DNA of 36,716 nt. Source: Chara braunii (Eukaryota > Streptophyta > Charophyceae > Charales > Characeae). The notes beneath the pieces are model-generated. The model had not been told where the DNA came from. It searched no databases and was given only the letters and a program-made list of their open reading frames with translations. Location of the stretch: positions 3,259,523-3,296,238 of the forward strand of contig BFEA01000009.1 of NCBI GenBank assembly GCA_003427395.1, given 5' to 3'. The position numbers and the translations under genes were made by a program. Of this stretch, positions 30,438 through 36,716 are shown piece by piece (position 1 is the stretch's first letter; each line of letters opens with the position of its first letter).

Positions 30438-31208
30438 CTAATCCCTTAGGTCTGCCTGTTCGTCCGGTTCCTCGAACAAGTCAGCCACCCCGGCAAGGTA
30501 ATTTTCTCCCATCTTTATTTCCCTAACGATTATTGGTTCGAATTCCTCAAACGCCAAGCGAGGCAACCCGAATATCAAAATTTCAATGAGGTCAAGTAAT
30601 TCTCAGGCCTGATTTCCCCAGAACGGCCCATGCCTGATCGACACATCGTAAACATCCCTGTTGTCTGTGACCGGAAGTGGTGGACCCAGACCAGGGTCGA
30701 ATCCACCAGGTCCCTGACCCTCTTGAGGTTGTCAAATACCAGGTCCACCATGAAGCGGGGGACTCGGCACCTCAACCCTGTCATTGGGGTTTTAAATTTT
30801 CGCCAACCTCCTACCTCCACCCGGGTTCTCAGTCCCACATTCCCTCTCCCTCGCACTTCCTGGCCTACTCGGTTCAGTACCCTAGTAGCCCTTTGGAAGA
30901 TTCGTAACAACCCATGCCCTAGCGCCAGTTCCGTTCCTAACATGTGTCATCCAAGTTCTGGTAGGTATGCAGTCCCATTTACCCTGAGGTCAGTATACAG
31001 ATCGTCCCCTGGTCCCCTGTTAATTCTCATACCATCCCACAAACATTCCACCATCATGAACGCCTGGTCCCTTCCCAAGGTTACGACTCTCCATTCGGTA
31101 TCGATCTCTCGGACCCTGAGCTTGCTGGGAGTGATACCTCCCATCCGTCTCGCTTTCCGTGGGGGGTCGGGGGTGCGTGGGCCGTCGCGACATCTGGGTG
31201 CGTCTCAT
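30438..31208 (-). pseudogene. U4, copy B, several frameshifts
   Basis: Counterpart of 13633-14434. It starts MRRTQMSRRP, changes frame before WEVSLPASS and again before RVREIDTEWRVVTLGRD. It then reads GDDLYTDLRVNGTAYLPELG, a TGA at 30947-30949, MLGTELALGHGLLRIFQ, and VPRFMVDLVFDNLKRVRDLV; the frame is lost again near 30660. It ends GVADLFEEPDEQADLRD with a TAG at 30438-30440. The TGA is at the same codon as the TGA of copy A. The most damaged of the four ORFs in B. Unknown function. Confidence 0.65.
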
Positions 31209-31358
31209 CGCCGTTTCGATTTAGCAGTCCCCTGCACAGTTTAAACAACAAGCGAGTTTGCTTATTTCATTTATTCTTCGGCCCTTACCTGAGCGACTCC
31301 CTGGTCCTTAGCTTGATGCTTCCTTTCCTCTCTATCCCCTTCCCCTTCCTCAGCTCTT

Positions 31359-32132
31359 CTATCGATATGTTCCTTCCTCCATCGGCTCATACAATCGATG
31401 TAGGTCGTCTACGTACGTCATCCCCCGACTTATTTCCCGTTGGACGACGCCCCACAGAACCTCACTGCCTACAACCGGAGCCCTTGGTCTAGTGGTAAAC
31501 GTGGCGTGCAGGATTCGCAGCACCTCATACTTCTGTTCTCCGCTGAACGACCCCATCTCTAGGAAGGCCCGATAGTATTCTCAGTGTATCATTGTTTCTT
31601 CATATGTCAGGCTGGCGAGGTCGGCCACCGCCCGTCTGACAAGTTCAAGGCCGCCTAGCCTTTCCAGCAGAAAAGACGGCAGCCTCATCCGAATATTTTT
31701 GCTCGGAAATTCAAAAATTCCAGCCCTAGCTACCCTGAGGTCTGTCGTTACATCATCAAATCCTGGATCTGCGAACTTAAATTCCGCCTCCCATACTAAC
31801 TGCCATGCCCCTTTCAACATACTCAATGGATCTTCCCCTGATGTCAGCATGACCCCGAACTCGCGCCACCCATCCTCGGACACATATAATCGTCCGTCTG
31901 CACGCACATGCCCCCGCGGGTCCGAGTTCCACTCCCCATGCTCATCCGCCCGCCACTCGACCCTTGTTAACAGGTAAACCATATTTTCCATAAGCTCAAC
32001 CCCGACCCAATCCGCCACCAGGTACCATCCTTCGCTCACGGCCGGCAGACTAACTTCTATCCCACCCTCTACTTCCCCAGGTGGCTCAATGCCTAGGGGG
32101 CGATCTTCAAGAAACGTCCTCCTTCGTGCCAT
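31359..32132 (-). pseudogene. U3, copy B, a single nonsense codon
   Basis: The best-preserved full-length member of the unknown U family: one frame of 258 codons from MARRRTFLEDRP to the stop at 31359, interrupted only by a TGA at 31581-31583 where copy A has CGA (Arg). Blocks in order: VEVSLPAVSEGWYLVADW (written here from the family position; B reads GIEVSLPAV then DWVGVELMENMVYLL), YVSEDGWREFGVMLTSG, LKGAWQLVWEAEFKFADP, GIFEFPSKNIRMRLPSFLL, MGSFSGEQKYEVLRILHA and GMTYVDDLHRLYEPM. It has no signal peptide or transmembrane segment. It begins 122 bases after U2. It is the natural choice for structure prediction and searches. Confidence 0.75.
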
Positions 32133-32254
32133 CGTGTGCTCGTCCTTGGTCTCCTAGCCCACAATTCGCACCGAACCCTACAAGGCCCAGACATCCCATT
32201 CCCTTATCTTAGCAATCTTACCATACTTGCCTGGCCCTGCCGCTTTTCCGACTC

Positions 32255-33010
32255 TCAATCGAACCACAGTACCTCGAACAACTTAAACACATCGTCTACA
32301 TAGCAGGGTGTGGTAGCTACCTCGCGGCGGATTATAGCCTCCCTGGTTTCCGGGTCCACTTCCATCCGGTCATTCCTTTCGATATCCAAAATGATGAGGA
32401 CCTCTAAGGCTCTATCGCCATGGAACGGCCCGTATTTCAGAGATGTTTTATAGAACTCTTCCGTTAGCAAAGCGCAATTCACGTGCACCCGCCCCATAGT
32501 GCTGGCTACTTCCTCGACATGGTCAAAACCCCCAAACCAATCTGCTACGAACTCGGGTACCCAGGTCTTAATTCGTTGGCAGGGGGGCCTAAATTCCTTC
32601 CATCATCCCATCACGACTCTACTACTGACCGCGTCCCATCCTTTGTTAGCAAATTTCTCGCCCGCCCGTCGAGCCTTTGTCTTAGCATCCCCTAAAAGCC
32701 ACATCGGGTTCTGCCCTGCTGCGAGCGTTGTGCAAAACATGTGCCAACCTTGTTCCGACAGAACGACCGTCCCGATCGATTCCACTCTTCCTTCCGCAAT
32801 CTCCTCTCATCCTTCCTCTTCCCTTAGTGGGTTCCGGACGCGTTCTACCCATAGGTACGATAGGTCGGGCACAATTTCAGACCCTACCCAGTCACACGTG
32901 GTTCCTCCCCATTTGTAATCTGAAGGTATAGACATTTCTACTCCCCCTCCGACCCATCTCGGTTCCCATCCCTTGGGCGTACAGTCCCACAGCTCGCGCT
33001 CCCGGGCCAT
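32255..33010 (-). pseudogene. U2, copy B, two in-frame stops
   Basis: One frame of 252 codons starting MARERELWDCTPKGWEPRW. TGA at 32807-32809 stands where copy A has Trp (EEGW), and TGA at 32603-32605 where A has Gly (MGGW). Blocks: VEMSIPSDYKWGG, TTCDWVGSEIVPDLSYLWVE, VLSEQGWHMFCTTLAAGQNP, WVPEFVADWFGG, LKYGPFHGDRALEVLIIL and PCYVDDVFKLFEVLWFD. Exactly the same length as copy A. The stops differ from those in A (16306 and 15826), so each copy decayed separately. It starts 58 bases after U1. Confidence 0.75.
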
Positions 33011-33068
33011 CGTTCCCTACCTGCACTTGGTCGACAACCCATTCCTGGGTAAGTCCCCACCCCCCTTT

Positions 33069-33881
33069 TCAGAAGTCCCAGTCCTCTATCTCGTCCCCTT
33101 CCTCATCATCATTGAAATCTTCCTCCCCGTCTGAGAACAACTCTTTCAGTCCTTCTAAGAAGGTTTCACCTGCCGCCGCATTCCGATAGATTATTCGCCA
33201 ATGCACCAGGCTAGGAACAAAGACTTCATCCGCGCTGAGGAGGTTCAATACCTCACCTAGCTCCTCCGCCTAGTTCCCTTCAAACGGCCTTGCCTCTACT
33301 GACAATCTAAAAAAATTCTGCCGAGCACACTTGTACAGCCTCAAGTGTGTCATCGACCGGCATATTTGCTCCAGCCTGTCCCTGGTTCCGAAGACTGCAT
33401 CCACCAGGAACGGGGGTAGTACACATCTCATTGTCCTGAGGGGCCGTCTCATATTTCCTCTGTCCCCGAGCTCCACTCGCACCTCTACCTTTTCCATTTC
33501 CATCTCCGCCCGCTGACACGCCGCCCATACCACCTCCCATTCCGCTTGCCTAAACAACTGATCCGGTGTTGTGCCTGATACCAATCTTATCACCATTTCA
33601 TTTTCCATATCCTAGGAAGGGTAGACCCATCCTCGGGCTTCCACCGTCCCTCGAAATTCTAAGTCCATCAGGCTTGGTGAAAGTCTCGTCAGGCTGACCT
33701 TAGTCCAAATCGTCTATATCCAAAGGAACGCATCCTTTTCATCCAGCATCATCGTTTCATAGGCTGGCGCTAGGTCCGTCCACGTTCCTTCTTTCGGGAG
33801 GACGACGGATACCCCTTCCCTTACATCTATGGGCATTTCCGGACCACTAGAGTAGACAGCGGGCGACAACCATCGCGCCAT
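33069..33881 (-). pseudogene. U1, copy B, three in-frame stops
   Basis: One frame starting MARWLSPAVYSSGPEM at 33881, with TAG at 33714-33716, 33612-33614 and 33270-33272 (Glu, Gln and Trp in copy A). It ends in the same acidic tail as A (EIEDWDF) at 33069. Blocks: GVSVVLPKEGTWTDL, DAFLWI, VVWAACQRAEMEMEKVEVRV, RCVLPPFLVDAVFG, RPFEGN and GETFLEGLKELFSDGEED. Copy B keeps the start codon that copy A has lost. It is the first ORF after the leader. Confidence 0.75.
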
Positions 33882-36675
33882 CTCGTTTTTCCGGCGCTCG
33901 TCCTGTTTCAGACCCCTCACCCGGGTCTCCCCGGCATTTCCTACCCTTTTCCCAAACGCCGCTGCCCTGTCATACCCTCAATCAATCACCCTTAGCCGAC
34001 ATTCCTTTTTCTTGTTTCCATTTCCTTCTGACTCCTATCCAGCCTTATCTTCATGTTTTCTCACTCGTGCAGACTTAGGCAGGAGGCGGGATTAGACTTA
34101 GGAGTTCAGCTCCCATCCCAACATTCATCAGGCAACTTTACAAGGGGAGACACAAAAGAAAAAGTCAGGCAAACGTCGCACACAGGTCGGTCATCTCCTC
34201 ACCCACCTTTTCCCCAGAAATGGTCTCTCCGCTGTTACCATCGGCAGAGTTTTATCTCGTACCTCAAGCACAGCTCAACCGTCGCGAGCGCGGTACCCAG
34301 ACTCCAGTGGGGGTTCGCCCTCACCTTTTTGCCCAGAATACCCCATCCCGACTTGCCGCTCGTATGCCCACCGTTAATCTCGGGAATCACCCCGCACATC
34401 TCGGTAGGGCCATTGGAGCCAGCCGTCCAGGCATTCACTTCCATCGGTCCGACAAGGAACTGCCTTTCCCAGACCAAACTACGACAAGCTACTAATCGTC
34501 TCCGAGGCTCCGTCAGCGGTACTCCCTCCGCCAGTCCACAGGCTAGGCCCCGCCTAAAGAAACGTTTCACACCCCGCCCGACAGATGAATCGAGCCGAAG
34601 CCCGCCACTGCGCGGACGAGGATGCTACTAAGCACCCGACGCGACAAACTCCTGTTAGACAGCTCGGTGGCCTGACCCTTGCATACGAACAAACGGCAAC
34701 CTGCAAAAAGAGAACGACATTTGGCAACCCGCAGTGGCCGGTGCAGACCCCTCCTTTCCTTCCGAAAGGTAGGACGCTCAAATCCCCATCATGCAATCAC
34801 AAGTCTCAAATGGGGCACATATAACACAAATGTCTTTCCCGTGGTGCACCCAGCGCTTCCTACCCATTGCTCACAAATTCTCTCTCACGACAGTGTGTGC
34901 CAGTCACCCCTAACTTCCATACATAGTGCCTGGTTCCTTTTCGTGAGCATCTTCAAAGGTGAGCTAGTTTTTCCATGGAGTCTTGCAACTCCCTTCATTC
35001 CCTTATCTTTGCTTGTGTGTCCGTTCATAGGGCAGGATTGTTCCTTCTGGATTACCCGTTTTATTCATATGAGGTTCCTTCAAGCATTTCAAGTGTAGTG
35101 CAAGGAGCCCGCTGGGCTCCAAGGAAGAAGAGAGAAAGCACCCATGTCGGTCCGATCGCTCCGCCGCGGAATTTTCATCGGAACCCGGACTAGCCCAGAA
35201 TTCCAACCGCCTGCCAGGTAACCGGAGCCCTTCTTTCGCACGAAGAGGAAGGGTCGACCTGCGGCTTGCCCAAGGCTTCCCTGGTCTGACGAGCATCAGC
35301 CCGAGGGAAGGAGGACTAGAGTCACCTCCAAGGGAGATGGTTGATCAAGCGTGCAAGCATGCATGTCATTCCTCCAGGCCTGGCCTTGCCATGCGCCCGA
35401 CCGCCCTCAAATCTGATTCTCTCAAGGGATAGCGCATACACAAGTCCTTATTCCTTATCTTCAGTTATGTACACGGTCATGCGTCGGACGCCCCCTTCGA
35501 GATCGTCCGGGTCAGTTTAACCCAGTGCCCGTCACCTCTACCATTTTTGTAGGCGGCCGTACCCTGGAGGACTTTTCAGCCTCGGTCAACTCCACTGCGG
35601 GTCCCATTCGGCTCGACCCGCCCACGCTCACGCTCAGGGCGTGGGTCGTTCGTCCCAGGGGCACCCCCACCTAGTGCTATGAGATGGGTGGGGATGGGCC
35701 ATTTGCGAGAGGGCTTTACATTGGGGGATGTAGCTCCGCTCTCTCGTCAAGATGGTAGCTCTTTGGTCACTCGTGGCGTTTTCTCGATTCAATTAAGTGT
35801 GATCAAGCAATTGCTCCTTCCAATACGCAGGCAGTCCAGGGAATTTATTGAGATTTCGTCTTCTTTCGTGTGTAGGCCAAGCGTCATCCATTAGGCCACA
35901 CACCTTTTCACTAGGTCTAGTGGCGCAAGCCACCCCCTATGGCATCCTTGGGGTGGGGCGGCATCGCCCGGACCCCTAACCGCTATATTTTTTTTGCTTG
36001 AGCCACTAGCATTGCGTCCTCCTATCCAAGACTGCCCTTAGTCCTTCCGGGCTTGCATTGGATTCAAGAGAGCCATTGCATTCAATCATCACACAAGCCA
36101 CATCATCCGAGCATTCGACCGTCAAACCCATCCTGCATTCATAGTTTATGCGAGGTCTAAATCCTTCCTTATCGAATTTCCCACCTTTGCCCTCGTCAGC
36201 GGATCCAGTCCCGATCTGATCATCCCAAGCTACTCACCTATGCAAGACCACACAAAGCAAAGGACCAAGTACAATCCCCATTGGGGTCAACACATCGCCC
36301 CTTCCCACAAGCCTAAGTTTCCTTTGCCTTTGTTAATCCCTTAGTTGTCTTTCCCTTCCCTCAAGCAAACCATGCCTTTACCTTAGTCATGCAGTCGGGG
36401 AAAATGGTTGAGTCAAACTGACCTCGTTGCAAAAACAACACTCCTTTCGCTTTCTCAGATGCTCACAACAGCCTGGTACCTTTCCTTCTTGGTGGCACAA
36501 GGGACCGGCAACCCTCCCCTTGTCCTCGCTTTCCACCAAGTGAGGATCAAGTTTCTTTTCCGTTCGTTCCCTGGCAATGAAACAGGTGAGGGTAGAGGTT
36601 AGTCACGTGCCACTGAGGGGAAGGGGTGAGGGGAGAGTTAAAGGCCTAGGCTTTGAGGAAAAGGCGTGAGGGGAG
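33882..36675 (-). other. Leader of element B (noncoding)
   Basis: About 2.8 kb aligned piecewise with 17257-21129 of A, lacking the hAT-like insertion. Conserved pieces include CCGTCGCGAGCGCGGTACCC (34280 region), TTTCCTTCCGAAAGG (34755 region), CCGCCTGCCAGGTAAC (35207 region), GGGTCGACCTG and the CACTGCGGGTCCCA box. ORFs here are short and not conserved. The piece 35900-36230 has no clear partner in A. Confidence 0.6.
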
Positions 36676-36676
36676 A

Positions 36677-36716
<40 letters not shown>
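36676..36716. repeat. GA microsatellite at the window end
   Basis: A pure GA repeat preceded by GAGGGGAGAGAGGGA, at the same place relative to the leader as 21130 in A. The sequence ends inside it, a typical assembly break. Confidence 0.85.

Larger units (their letters stand above)
29084..36716 (-). mobile_element. Element B: related retrotransposon, partial
   Basis: It has the N-terminal half of gag, four U ORFs and the leader in the same order and strand as element A but clearly diverged (gag proteins about two-thirds identical by eye over the shared stretch). It is cut on the left by the LTR of A at 29083 and runs off the window on the right inside a GA microsatellite. No LTR or pol of B is in the window. 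The left remainder (rest of gag, pol) is predicted to lie left of position 1. Confidence 0.7.

Overview
The window looks like eukaryotic nuclear DNA made almost entirely of nested repeats. There are no bacterial gene arrangements and no recognisable host gene. It carries long Ty3/gypsy LTR-retrotransposon coding regions, satellite arrays, microsatellites and an assembly gap. The Pol protein resembles, from memory only, gypsy elements of charophyte algae such as Chara. That assignment is an inference and needs a database search.

Layout. Element A is on the minus strand and fills about 1-29083. Its 3' LTR is 1-1537 (left end outside the window) and a polypurine tract abuts it at 1538-1557. Next, moving right and therefore upstream in transcription, come a repeat-rich 3' untranslated stretch (1558-5291), an accessory ORF with one stop (5292-6398), Pol (integrase, RNase H, reverse transcriptase, protease; 6588-11005) and Gag (about 11006-13178). 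Upstream of gag is an array of four mutually related ORFs of unknown function, here called U4, U3, U2 and U1 (13633-17256; U1 is transcribed first). A long leader follows (17257 to at least 21340). It contains a 1028-bp hAT-like non-autonomous DNA transposon (19510-20537). After the leader come an AG microsatellite, about 3.1 kb of satellite, a 985-base gap with a 50-A run, and a hairpin-studded region that runs into the matching LTR copy ending at 29083.

Element B (29084-36716, minus strand) is a diverged relative. It retains the first part of gag, the same four U ORFs in the same order, and the leader. Its gag stops exactly where the LTR copy ends at 29083. The two LTR copies (1-1537 and 27624-29083) are far more alike than the A and B internal regions. 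The simplest reading is that A inserted into the gag gene of B, and the rest of B lies left of the window.

Both elements are decayed. Gag-Pol of A keeps recognisable catalytic motifs but has several in-frame stops, two or more frameshifts and a damaged protease motif. The U ORFs carry different lesions in A and B, so intact versions probably existed. The most interesting content is the four-paralog U-ORF array conserved between two diverged copies of a very large element, and the dense ladder of short perfect hairpins in its LTR.
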